From Streptomyces noursei ATCC 11455 (GTDB taxonomy: Bacteria > Actinomycetota > Actinomycetes > Streptomycetales > Streptomycetaceae), in contig NZ_CP011533.1 of the NCBI RefSeq assembly GCF_001704275.1, positions 4,402,001 to 4,466,000 on the forward strand: DNA of 64,000 nucleotides, given 5' to 3'. This document shows positions 9,223 through 17,709 of this stretch, in pieces; within the stretch, counting starts at the first letter, position 1, and every line of letters begins with the position of its first letter. The notes below the pieces were generated by a model. It saw only the letters and a list, made by a program, of their open reading frames with translations. It did not search any database and was not told where the DNA came from. Position numbers and translations under genes: made by a program.

Positions 9223-9730
9223 GTCGTTCCCCCTGTCAATCCGCCCCACGCCCACTCGGGCTGGAACCTATCCGCAGCAGTGGGCTCCGCGCACCGGTAC
9301 GCAGCATGAAGGGCATGCGAACCAGCCAGATTCGGTTCGTGCCAGCAGACTGTGCCAGAAAGTGTCGTGATCGGCTAGGTTCGCACTTCCTTCTCTTCGA
9401 AGGCTCCGCCACGCGGGCCCTTTCGACCGCCTTCTCACCTGTGGCGCATCGGCCGCGGGTTCCCGTTACGCGAACCGGATATCGGGCCGCACCTCGTCTT
9501 GCACGACCAGCGCAAAGGCACCACCGCACCCGCAGGTCACGAGCTTCCGACAGGTGCCGGCACACCAGCTCGCCACACCGAGAAAAAGCCTTATAACCAG
9601 CAAGAATGACAGTACGTAACTGAGATGATCGATCGTTAGCGGACTTCTTGACAGCCCCGGGCCCTTTCGGTAACGATCAGCCCACGGCGGTCAGCTGTCG
9701 GTGTCTGGGATTCTCAACGGGGGAGAGCCT
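9223..9730. promoter_or_regulatory. divergent control region of the thiopeptide cluster
   Basis: A roughly 500-base gap between the divergent tailoring operon (minus) and the main biosynthetic operon (plus). It must hold the promoters for both. No complete gene is seen in it. The segment from about 9590 to 9680 is clearly more AT-rich than the surrounding sequence. Confidence 0.6.
9648..9676 (+). promoter_or_regulatory. probable promoter of the main thiopeptide operon
   Basis: A perfect -35 box TTGACA at 9648-9653 is followed after 17 bases by TAACGA at 9671-9676, a partial match to the -10 consensus. Transcription would start near 9683, giving a leader of about 50 bases before the GTG at 9731. 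The -35 match and spacing are good; the -10 is only fair. Confidence 0.5.
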
Positions 9731-11059
9731 GTGGACGTCAGTAAGCCTGAGTTACAGCAAATAACTTCTCTGGTCTCTCCGTACGGCCTCGTATCCCGCA
9801 CCACGGCCCTTCCGGTGGCCGACGGCGATCCGGACTTCGCCGTCCGTGTTTCCAGCATCGGAGACATCTCGAAGGTCCTGCACAGCATGCGGGGCTGGAG
9901 CAACGACGGTGACACGGGGAACCTCAACGGTGCCGGCAGCGCGCTGGCCGGCGAGCGGGCCAGGCTGATCTCGATCGCCGAGGCTCTGGAGCGGTACTCG
10001 ATCTGCTCCTGGCACGACGACGAGATCACTGTCGCCGCCGAGGACGAACTCACCGAGGACTTCGTTTCGCCCACGCGGTGGCCCCGGTGTTCTGCGCGTG
10101 AGTTCGCTCGTGACGACTGCGGTCTGGTCCCGTACGACCCGGCCGTCCCGATCAGGTGGGTTCGGGCCTGGTCGCTGACCCGACGGTGCCCCGTCCTCGT
10201 GCCGGCCATCGCGGTGTACCTGCACATGGCACCGCAGTCACCGTCGGAACGCTTCACCCGGGGCATCACCACGGGAGCGGCCGTTCATTCCGACCTCCGC
10301 AGCGCGGTTCTCGGCGGGCTGCTCGAGGTCGTGGAGCGGGATGCGCTCTCGCTCGCGTGGTTGCACCGCCTGCGGTTGCCGCAACTGTCGGTCGATCCGG
10401 AGCTCCTGGAGCCGTCCGTGCGCGCCCACCATGCGACCGGGACCGGACGTCACCTTGAGGTCCGGCTCTTCGACGCGACGACCGACTTCGGTATCCCCGT
10501 GGTGTACGCCGTGCAGCTTTCCCCCCACGAGGAGCAGCTGGCGCAGATCGTCTGCGCGACGTGCGACGTCGATCCACAGCGCGCCGTGGGCAAGATCTAC
10601 CGCGAACTCGCCTCCATACGTGTGGCGCTGCGCGGCAGCATGGATCTCCGGTCGGCGCGACGCCCCGAGGACGGGACCGTCAGCGTGGTCGGCTCGGCCG
10701 CGTACAACGCCTCGGCCGAGCGGCGGCACGTCTTTCGGCACCTGCTGGAAGGGGAGCGGGACGTACGACGTCTCGAAGAGCTCCCCGACCTGTCCGCCGA
10801 GGCCGACCCGCTGGCGACCGCGGTGTCCCAACTGGCCGCGCGGGGTGCCGAAACGCTCGTCGTCGACATCACCACGGACGAGGCGCGGCAGGTGGGCATG
10901 CACGCCGTCAAGGTGCTGGTGCCCGAGGCCATGCCGCTGTCGTTCGTCCACAGCGAGCGCTACCTCGGCACGCCCCGGCTCTACACCGCACCGACGGCGA
11001 TGGGCCACGAGAGCCACGGCGAACTGTCGCTGAATCCGGAACCGCAGCCGGCCGCGTAG
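9731..11059 (+). CDS. YcaO-domain cyclodehydratase 1
   Basis: A 442-residue YcaO protein of the TOMM/thiopeptide group, which uses ATP to convert Cys, Ser or Thr of the precursor into azolines. The ATP-site glutamates are in IAEALERYSI (about residues 82-91) and LLEVVERDALSLAW; the protein ends in the proline-rich tail NPEPQPAA expected at the YcaO active site. The GTG at 9731 has GGGGGAGAG upstream; an in-frame GTG at 9701 would add ten residues. Leu8 is a TTA codon (9752-9754), rare in Streptomyces and read by the bldA tRNA. It is the first gene of the operon, followed after 23 bases by a short E1-like gene that may serve as its leader-binding partner. Confidence 0.9.
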   Translation: MDVSKPELQQITSLVSPYGLVSRTTALPVADGDPDFAVRVSSIGDISKVLHSMRGWSNDGDTGNLNGAGSALAGERARLISIAEALERYSICSWHDDEITVAAEDELTEDFVSPTRWPRCSAREFARDDCGLVPYDPAVPIRWVRAWSLTRRCPVLVPAIAVYLHMAPQSPSERFTRGITTGAAVHSDLRSAVLGGLLEVVERDALSLAWLHRLRLPQLSVDPELLEPSVRAHHATGTGRHLEVRLFDATTDFGIPVVYAVQLSPHEEQLAQIVCATCDVDPQRAVGKIYRELASIRVALRGSMDLRSARRPEDGTVSVVGSAAYNASAERRHVFRHLLEGERDVRRLEELPDLSAEADPLATAVSQLAARGAETLVVDITTDEARQVGMHAVKVLVPEAMPLSFVHSERYLGTPRLYTAPTAMGHESHGELSLNPEPQPAA

Positions 11060-11082
11060 CCGGTGGACAGGAGACACAGCAC

Positions 11083-11691
11083 GTGTTGTCCGAACAGTTG
11101 GTGGATTGCCTGTACCTGGTGAGGGACGCCTTCGGGGAGCAGTACGCCGACGCGTACCGGCCGGCGGCATGGAGCCGGGTGACCGGCAGTGAACTTCCCG
11201 ACGACGCCCGGCTGTCGAGCGCCGCGATGGTCGTGGCCGTGCACTCCGGGCGGGACGAGGAACTGCGGGACGCGCTCGACCGGTTCGGGTTCGAGCGGGG
11301 CGTCCCGACGGTCGGGGTCGAACTGCATCCCACCCGGATCGTGTGCGGACCGGCCGTGATCCCCGGGGCCACCGCCTGCTACTCCTGCCACCTGCGACGC
11401 GCCGAGCAGCACCAGGATCCCGCGCGGACCGATCGCGTGGCCGAGGCGACCCGGGACCTGCCCGAGGGCTTCGGCCGGATGCACCTCGCGATCGCTCACG
11501 GTCTGCTGACGCTGGCCAGGGCCGAGCTGCGCGGCGGACCGGACGGACTCGGCGGCACGGTACGGAAGTTCGACCTGGTCACGGGCGTGACGTCGACGGC
11601 GTCGACGGTCGCCGTGGACCGCTGCCCGCGGTGCAGCGCCCGATGGGCCGATCGGCGCACGGGGCTCGACGCGCTGGCGGGTCTTGTCTGA
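11083..11691 (+). CDS. short E1-like cyclodehydratase partner protein
   Basis: A 202-residue protein with the signature of the bacteriocin-biosynthesis cyclodehydratase (E1-like) domain: VCGPAVIPGATACYSCHLRR, giving CxxC at residues 99-102, and a second CxxC (CPRC, 181-184) that together should bind structural zinc. It lacks a full-length ThiF/E1 fold and a nucleotide-binding glycine loop, so it is a cut-down member, likely a scaffold that presents the precursor to the adjacent YcaO. The GTG at 11083 has a GGACAGGAGA ribosome site. The gene lies tightly between YcaO-1 and the E1-nitroreductase fusion. Confidence 0.75.
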   Translation: MLSEQLVDCLYLVRDAFGEQYADAYRPAAWSRVTGSELPDDARLSSAAMVVAVHSGRDEELRDALDRFGFERGVPTVGVELHPTRIVCGPAVIPGATACYSCHLRRAEQHQDPARTDRVAEATRDLPEGFGRMHLAIAHGLLTLARAELRGGPDGLGGTVRKFDLVTGVTSTASTVAVDRCPRCSARWADRRTGLDALAGLV

Positions 11692-11732
11692 GTGGTCACG
11701 ACCTCTTCGTCATGGGGGAAGGAGCGCAATCG

Positions 11733-13346
11733 ATGGGTGTGGAGCTGAAGGCCGAGACCCTTGGGCGGGCCGCCGGTCGGGACAAGCAGATCGCCGTCCC
11801 GGAACGCCCCGTTCTCCGCAGGGGCGTTCGGCTCCGTCAGGTCGACGACGCCTTGATGCTCGACGGCGCGGACAAGCGGCAGGTGTTCACCGGGAGGTTC
11901 GCGCGCGAGGACCTCGGCCGCCTGGTCGCCGCCTGTGACGGCAGCACCACGCATGCCGGCATCGCCGCCGCGGTGCATCTCGACGAGGCGATCGTCCTCA
12001 AGTCCCTGGCCCTGCTCTGGGCGTCGGGTGCCTTGGAGGAGGGTGCCCGGCCCGGCGACACCCCGACGGTGGCGCCCGAGCTCGCCTGCCTGCTGTCCCG
12101 ACTCGGCAACTCCACCGGGGTGAACCCGTCCTGGACCGACGCCGCGGCGCGGCTCGATCGCGCCACCGTTCACCTGGCGGGGGACAGCGTCCTGGCGGAC
12201 GCCACGGCACGCTGTCTGGACGGCGTGTGCGAGGTGGTCGGCGACCTCGACGAACTGCCGATCACCGACGACGCCCTCGTCGTCTTCTTCGAGACCCGGC
12301 GGTCCCGGCCGGAGCTCGCCGAGCTGCGGAACCGATGTTGGCTGGAGCGACGGTCCCTGTTGCGCGTGCGTGCCGACGGCGCCTCGATGACCCTGGGCCC
12401 GTACGTGGACCCCGCGTTCACACCGTGCCTCGAATGCGGCGTCGCGGGCGAGGGGGACGATCTGCCGGACGATCCGCCGCAGCAGGCGCACGACCTCGTC
12501 GCGGGCATCGTCGCCCACCACCTCCTCGCGCTCTCCTCCCGTTCGATCCGGACCTACCTGCCGCTCGACGCCGGCGTCATCGACCTGACCACCCTGTCGA
12601 CGCGCTACCGGCCGAGTGCCACCCGCCCCGGGTGTCCCACCTGCTCGTTCAGCAAGGGCACCACGGCGTCCGCACCGCCGCCCAGCGCGGTCTACGAAGC
12701 CTCGATCGCCCTGCCGGTACGCAAGTTCCTGGACACCAACGGGCATCTGGCCCACTTCCATTCGAAGAACATGAACCTCCAGTGGCAGTTCCGCGACTGG
12801 CCCAGTTGCCCGCGGGTGGCGCTGCCCGGAGCGGACGTGTCGAGGCTGGCAGGAGCACCGTCGCCCACGGCCGACCGCGCCGCCGTCGGCCGGCCCGAGG
12901 TCGCCCTCATGCTCGCGGTCGCCTTCGGCATCCGCACGCGGGACGACGGCTGGGTGCAGCGGTGGACCGCGGCCGGCGGCAACATCGGCTCCGCGACCGC
13001 CTACGTGGTGAGTCGCGACGCGTCCGTGCTGCCCGTGGGCGGGTACGCGTACCGCGAACGGGACCACGACCTCGCCCGGCTCACCGGCAAGGCACTACCG
13101 GGCGAGCGGCCGCTGCTGCTGGTCGTCACCGCCAACCTCAAGAAGATGGGTGCCAAGTACGGCACGTTCGGGCTTCGGATCTCCTTCTGCGACGGCGGCG
13201 TCGCCCTGTCCGCCGCCCGGAAGGTCGCCGACCGGCTGAACCTGGCCTACTCACTGGCCACGGACTGGGACGACCGCGCCCTGAGCGCGTACCTGGGCCT
13301 CTCCCCCGCCGAAGAACCCATCACGGCCGTCATGGAGGTGGGCTGA
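11733..13346 (+). CDS. E1-like / nitroreductase-like fusion protein
   Basis: A 537-residue two-part protein. Residues about 25-105 resemble a winged-helix leader-recognition (RRE-like) domain; residues about 140-310 are E1-like, with TLGPYVDPAFTPCLEC (CxxC at 232-235) and CPTC (301-304) as a likely zinc site. From about 380 onward it changes to a SagB-type nitroreductase fold (TAAGGNIGSATAYVV, YAYRERDHDLARLTG, and YGTFGLRISFCDGG at the C-terminal part). This joins leader binding to an azoline-to-azole dehydrogenase module in one chain. The ATG at 11733 has GGGGGAAGGAG upstream. Domain limits are by eye. Confidence 0.75.
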   Translation: MGVELKAETLGRAAGRDKQIAVPERPVLRRGVRLRQVDDALMLDGADKRQVFTGRFAREDLGRLVAACDGSTTHAGIAAAVHLDEAIVLKSLALLWASGALEEGARPGDTPTVAPELACLLSRLGNSTGVNPSWTDAAARLDRATVHLAGDSVLADATARCLDGVCEVVGDLDELPITDDALVVFFETRRSRPELAELRNRCWLERRSLLRVRADGASMTLGPYVDPAFTPCLECGVAGEGDDLPDDPPQQAHDLVAGIVAHHLLALSSRSIRTYLPLDAGVIDLTTLSTRYRPSATRPGCPTCSFSKGTTASAPPPSAVYEASIALPVRKFLDTNGHLAHFHSKNMNLQWQFRDWPSCPRVALPGADVSRLAGAPSPTADRAAVGRPEVALMLAVAFGIRTRDDGWVQRWTAAGGNIGSATAYVVSRDASVLPVGGYAYRERDHDLARLTGKALPGERPLLLVVTANLKKMGAKYGTFGLRISFCDGGVALSAARKVADRLNLAYSLATDWDDRALSAYLGLSPAEEPITAVMEVG

Positions 13347-13349
13347 ACC

Positions 13350-14048
13350 ATGCGAACCGACTCCTCCATGATGGAGCCGCTGCTCGAAGCCTTCGCCGAG
13401 CGGACCCCCACGAGCGACGGCCTCGCGGCGGACCGGTCGCCGATGCCGTTCGCGGATGCCGTGCCCGTCGACATCGACGAGCGGGCGACCGGTTCCGGCG
13501 ACCCCTTCGATCTGCACGACACACTGCAGGCGCGCCGGTCGTCCCTGCGGTACGGGGACGCGCCCGTGCGCACGGACCTGATCCTGGGGTTGGTGCGCGA
13601 GGCGTTGTCACGCGATGCCGGCGACTGGGCGCTCGACGACGACATGGGCCCGCTGGAGGCGTTCGTCTTCGCGCTGCGCAGCGAGGGCGAGCCGGCCGGG
13701 GTGTACCGGGTCACCGCGCGGGAGGCGTCGTTCCTCGCCCCGGCCTCGGCCATCGGCGATCCCGAACTGCTCGGCATCCAGCGGGAGTTCGCCGACGCGG
13801 CCGGGATCGTCACCGTCTGCGGGAATCTCGACGCCGCGGACTCGTGGGCGGGAGCGCACGGATTCCGCCTGTGCGCGGTACGCGCCTCCATGGCGCTCTA
13901 CGACTTCCATCTTCGCTGCCAGTCCCACCGGCTCGCCGGCACCGTTTTCGGTGGCTTCATCGGCGCGGCCGTCCGGAACCTGATCCAGAGCGACGGTGTG
14001 ACAAGGCACCCGCTGCTTGCCGCCACCTATGCCCACCCGGTGTCTTGA
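13350..14048 (+). CDS. nitroreductase-family azoline dehydrogenase
   Basis: A 232-residue FMN-dependent oxidoreductase-like protein. The N-terminal half carries ARRSSLRYGDAPVR, the RRSxRxF-type FMN-phosphate motif, and the C-terminal half VFGGFIGAAVRNLI, matching the turn before the last helices of nitroreductases. In TOMM and thiopeptide pathways such proteins oxidise thiazolines and (methyl)oxazolines to azoles. It starts three bases after the stop of the fusion protein, whose C-terminus is also nitroreductase-like, so the two could form a heterodimer with FMN at the interface (inference). Confidence 0.8.
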   Translation: MRTDSSMMEPLLEAFAERTPTSDGLAADRSPMPFADAVPVDIDERATGSGDPFDLHDTLQARRSSLRYGDAPVRTDLILGLVREALSRDAGDWALDDDMGPLEAFVFALRSEGEPAGVYRVTAREASFLAPASAIGDPELLGIQREFADAAGIVTVCGNLDAADSWAGAHGFRLCAVRASMALYDFHLRCQSHRLAGTVFGGFIGAAVRNLIQSDGVTRHPLLAATYAHPVS

Positions 14049-14076
14049 TCGCTGCGCCACGAAAGTGAGTGATTCG

Positions 14077-15810
14077 ATGTCCTCTGGGGGTCCTGCATCG
14101 GCCACCGGCGTCCTTCTCGCCCGGCCCGATGTCTCGACGCTGCGGACGAAGCAGGGTGCCTGGATCGGAGTCGGTGCCTCTTCGTTCACCGTGCGGGGCG
14201 CGTCCGCCTTCCAGGTCGTCTCGACGTTGCTGAGCCGGTCGGACGGCAGTCGTACCGGGCGTGAAGTGGTGGACGAGTTCCCGGCCGGGTCGCGCCCGGC
14301 GGTGTCGCGCGTGCTCGACGCGTTGGTGGCGCGTCGGTGCGTGACCGTCCTGGACGCCCCGATGTCGCAGCAGGCCGCGGCCAAAGGGCCGGCGTCGGAG
14401 TGGCTGATCCCGTACCTGTCGCAGCTGACGGACGCACCGGAGCGCGCACTGGACCGCCTCCTCGCCACCACCCTCCACCTCTACGGTCGCCCCGAGTGGC
14501 TCGACCGGTTGCGCCAACTGCTCGACGCGGCACCCCTGTTCGGCCTGCGGACCGCGTTTCACGCGGTCTCGGCCGAGGAACCGGTGGCGCGGTGGGAGAA
14601 CGCCGGACTGGTCGTCGTCGACGCGGACGGCCTTTCGTACGAGCGCACCGTGCGGCTCCAGGACGCACTGCTCGAACGCGGTGTTCCGCACGGCGTCGTG
14701 GGCGAGGTCCGCGGGCGCCGCTGGATCCTCTGGTCCGACGACACGGCGACCGGCTGCTGGGAGTGCCTGTGCCGATACGGGCGCACGGCACCGTCGGCCG
14801 CTCCGGTCGACACCGCGTCCACGGCGTCCACGGCGTCCACGGCGTCGGACGACGCCACCACGGCGGCGCTGATCCACGCGATCCACCTGCGCGGCGCCGG
14901 ACTCGGCGGGCACGCGGCAGCGGCGGTGTCCATGCCCCTCGACACGAACCCGCCGACGGTGAAGGAACATCCGGCGTGGTCGGCGGCGGGGTGCCGGTGC
15001 CACCGGGCGGTGGCGCCCTCGGTCACCGGTGGTGCGCGCGACGACGCGGCCGAGACGCTGGTCCGCAGAAACATCGTCGGCCCCGAGGACGACGGCCGAC
15101 TGGACGACGTCCACGAGCGGATCGTCGACACCCTGCGCGGCTGGACCGACGAATTCGCCGGCCCCTTCCGTTACTTGGACGGCGGCGATCTGTCGCAGGT
15201 CCCCTTCGGACAGGCCAGGGCCACGGCACTCGTCGGGCTGGCCGGCGAGTGCCGGGTCCATGAGCTCACCACCGCCACCTTGTCGCCCCGGGAGGCGATC
15301 TATCAGGCGGCGCTCAACGCACTCGAATTGTTCGGGCAGCCCGCGGTGGGCGCCGGATGGTCGCTGGACGAGGCGGTCTACCGCGCCCTGCTGAAGTGGT
15401 CGTTGGCACAGCCTCCGGACCCTGCCGCCTGGGTGCGCCTATCCGATGACGACCTGGGGCACGGCGAGTGCGCCGGATTCAGCCGGTACGTCCAGCGGAC
15501 GGTCGTCCGCAGCCGTGGTGGGGAGCCATGGGAGTGGACCGGTACCCGGCTGCCGAACGGCATCCACCGGGTCACCGGTCGTACCGCCGGCCAGCCGGTC
15601 GTGCAGGGCGCGGGCGCCTGTTACGCGGAAGCGGTCTGCATGGCGCTGCTCGGGCTGGTCAACGACGACGGCGCCCTGGTTCCGCTCAACCCGCACTTCC
15701 TCACCTGGCCGGAGGTGTGGCGGCACATCGCCCGACCGGAGTGTGCCGAGGTCACCACGCGAGCGGTTCCGTTCGCTCGCGGCAGGGTCCGACTGGTGGA
15801 GGTCATATGA
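14077..15810 (+). CDS. ocin-ThiF-like (TbtF-type) leader-binding cyclodehydratase partner
   Basis: A 577-residue protein. The N-terminal 90 residues (RPDVSTLRTKQGAWIGVGAS onward) look like an RRE winged-helix that binds the precursor leader. The middle has the E1-like segment WILWSDDTATGCWECLC followed by a Cys-poor remnant of the zinc site (GCRCHR). A short low-complexity STA repeat (encoded by repeats of GCGTCCACG near 14814-14848) joins it to a C-terminal half of about 230 residues ending RGRVRLVEVI. It is the probable partner of YcaO-2, whose ATG overlaps its stop codon. A GTG at 14065 is an alternative start; ribosome sites for both are weak. Confidence 0.75.
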   Translation: MSSGGPASATGVLLARPDVSTLRTKQGAWIGVGASSFTVRGASAFQVVSTLLSRSDGSRTGREVVDEFPAGSRPAVSRVLDALVARRCVTVLDAPMSQQAAAKGPASEWLIPYLSQLTDAPERALDRLLATTLHLYGRPEWLDRLRQLLDAAPLFGLRTAFHAVSAEEPVARWENAGLVVVDADGLSYERTVRLQDALLERGVPHGVVGEVRGRRWILWSDDTATGCWECLCRYGRTAPSAAPVDTASTASTASTASDDATTAALIHAIHLRGAGLGGHAAAAVSMPLDTNPPTVKEHPAWSAAGCRCHRAVAPSVTGGARDDAAETLVRRNIVGPEDDGRLDDVHERIVDTLRGWTDEFAGPFRYLDGGDLSQVPFGQARATALVGLAGECRVHELTTATLSPREAIYQAALNALELFGQPAVGAGWSLDEAVYRALLKWSLAQPPDPAAWVRLSDDDLGHGECAGFSRYVQRTVVRSRGGEPWEWTGTRLPNGIHRVTGRTAGQPVVQGAGACYAEAVCMALLGLVNDDGALVPLNPHFLTWPEVWRHIARPECAEVTTRAVPFARGRVRLVEVI

Positions 15811-17681
15811 GTGCCCAGCAGCAGGCTGCCGCACCGGCTGCCGACCTGGTCTCCGCCCTGTCGGCCGATGCCGGCGCACCGGAGCCGGCGGAGGTGCTCC
15901 TGGGGCCGCTGACCGACCCCACCCGGATACACGCCGACGGAAGCGGGTCGGGGCGCGGCCTGGCGGTGTTGTTCTGGTGCGGCAGCGTCCACGTCCTGGT
16001 CTACGACCTGGCACACGAGCGCGACGGCGGCTGCCCCCGGTGCCTGGCATGGTTCCTCAGCAGGAACGTGGAAGCCGCCGAGCTGTCGTTCGGGGAGGTG
16101 TCCGGGAGCGATTCCGCGGGAGCCGCGCGCAGCCACGCGCTCTGGCAGCAGCTCGGTCCGGCATCGCGCGCGACCGTCACCCGGCTCGCGGCCCAGCTCC
16201 TCCGAGCGCCCTCCGCCGGCGGCACGCTCGCCACGGTCGACCGGGCCGGCGGCACCGTGCGACAAGGACACGTACCTCCGAGAACAGGCTGCCCGGCGCG
16301 TCGGCCCGCGACGGCCACGACCACGATCGCCTTCGGCTCCGCGCCCGAGCTGCTGGAGAAGTCCGACGGGGCGCTCCGGGCCCGACGTCCGCTGCCGCCG
16401 ACGCTCACGGCCGACTACCTGGGACCGCACGCGCTGTTCCGGGAGCCACTCGTCGACCTGGACGGCCCCCTGCCCCAGGCGCAGGTGGGCCTGCCACTGG
16501 GCAACGGCATGCTGGAGCCCGGGGTCGGGCGCACCCGCAGCTTCGCCAAGAGCAGGACGACCGCGGTGCTGGAGGGCCTGGAGCGGCACACCGGCTTCTG
16601 TCACCAGCCGGCCGACGGCATCGTGCGGGCCTCGCTCGCGGAGCTGGGGACACAGGGCATCGATCCCCGCACCCTCGGATGTCACTCCGCCGACCAGTAC
16701 GCGCGCGACGGCTTTCTCTGGTCGCCCTTGGGCGCGGCCGAATCGGTGGAATGGGTCCCGGTCACACCGCTCGGCGACGGCCCTGCCCGGTACCTGCCGG
16801 AAGTGGCGCTCTCGTGGGTGCGCCGCGCCGGAGCCCGGAAGCCGTTCTTCTACGACACGTCGAACGGTTTCGCGCTGGGCCAGAGTCACGAGGAAGCGAC
16901 TCTGCACGGACTGTTCGAGATCGTGGAACGGGACGCGTTCCTGCTCACCTGGTACCGCAAACTGCTCCTGCCCGAACTCACGTTGGGGCCGGCCGACGGC
17001 GACATCAGGGAGCTGATGGACCGCGTCGAGGTGGTGACGGGGTTTCGCGTCCGCCTTTTCTGGGCGACGCTGGACATCGACATCCCGGTCGTGCTGGCGC
17101 TCGCCCAGCGCGACGCGGACTCCGGTCCCTGCACTCTCGTGTCGACCGCGGCCAGCCTGTACCCGCGGGCGGCGGCCGAGTCGGCCATCTTCGAGGTGTC
17201 CGCGCGCGTGGCGTCCTTGCGCCATGCGTTCGACGACGACCCGGTGCACAGGCAGCGGCTTGCGGAGGACTTCGACTCGCTGGTCGACATGGACGACCAC
17301 AGTCTGCTCGGCGCCCTGCCTTCGTCCCGGGAGTGGTTCGCGTTCCTGACGACACCGGACAGGCCCGAAATCCCACTCACCGCGGCGGCCGCGGCGGCCC
17401 CGGAGTTCGACTCCCTCGACAAGGATCTCGACCACGTGCGGGCACAGATCGAGGCCACCGGCACGCACGCGTACGCGGCCGATGTCACCACGCCGGAGCT
17501 GCGCTGGCGCGGACTGGTCTGTACGCGCAGCTTCGTCCCCGGATGCGTGCCGATGACGTTCGGGCAGGCCACTCGCCGTCTTGAGGGGCTGCCGCGACTC
17601 CACGGTGGATCGCTCCCCCATGCCTCCCAGTTGCCCGACGACATGACCCCGGCGGACGTTCCGCCCCACCCCTTTGCCTAG
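15807..17681 (+). CDS. YcaO-domain cyclodehydratase 2 with N-terminal E1-like region
   Basis: A 624-residue protein. The first 170 residues contain an E1-like piece with CPRC (residues 76-79), but the second Cys pair is reduced to a single Cys (TGCPARRP), so the zinc site looks incomplete. Residues from about 185 form a YcaO domain with EGLERHTGFCHQ and LFEIVERDAFLLTWYRK holding the ATP-site glutamates, and the tail ends VPPHPFA. The ATG overlaps the stop of the ocin-ThiF-like gene (ATGA). Having two YcaO systems suggests one for Cys and one for Ser/Thr cyclisation, as known in oxazole-containing RiPPs; which does which is not visible. Confidence 0.85.
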   Translation: MSAQQQAAAPAADLVSALSADAGAPEPAEVLLGPLTDPTRIHADGSGSGRGLAVLFWCGSVHVLVYDLAHERDGGCPRCLAWFLSRNVEAAELSFGEVSGSDSAGAARSHALWQQLGPASRATVTRLAAQLLRAPSAGGTLATVDRAGGTVRQGHVPPRTGCPARRPATATTTIAFGSAPELLEKSDGALRARRPLPPTLTADYLGPHALFREPLVDLDGPLPQAQVGLPLGNGMLEPGVGRTRSFAKSRTTAVLEGLERHTGFCHQPADGIVRASLAELGTQGIDPRTLGCHSADQYARDGFLWSPLGAAESVEWVPVTPLGDGPARYLPEVALSWVRRAGARKPFFYDTSNGFALGQSHEEATLHGLFEIVERDAFLLTWYRKLLLPELTLGPADGDIRELMDRVEVVTGFRVRLFWATLDIDIPVVLALAQRDADSGPCTLVSTAASLYPRAAAESAIFEVSARVASLRHAFDDDPVHRQRLAEDFDSLVDMDDHSLLGALPSSREWFAFLTTPDRPEIPLTAAAAAAPEFDSLDKDLDHVRAQIEATGTHAYAADVTTPELRWRGLVCTRSFVPGCVPMTFGQATRRLEGLPRLHGGSLPHASQLPDDMTPADVPPHPFA

Positions 17682-17709
17682 CCCGCTGGTAAGACGAGGA
17701 GTATCTTTC

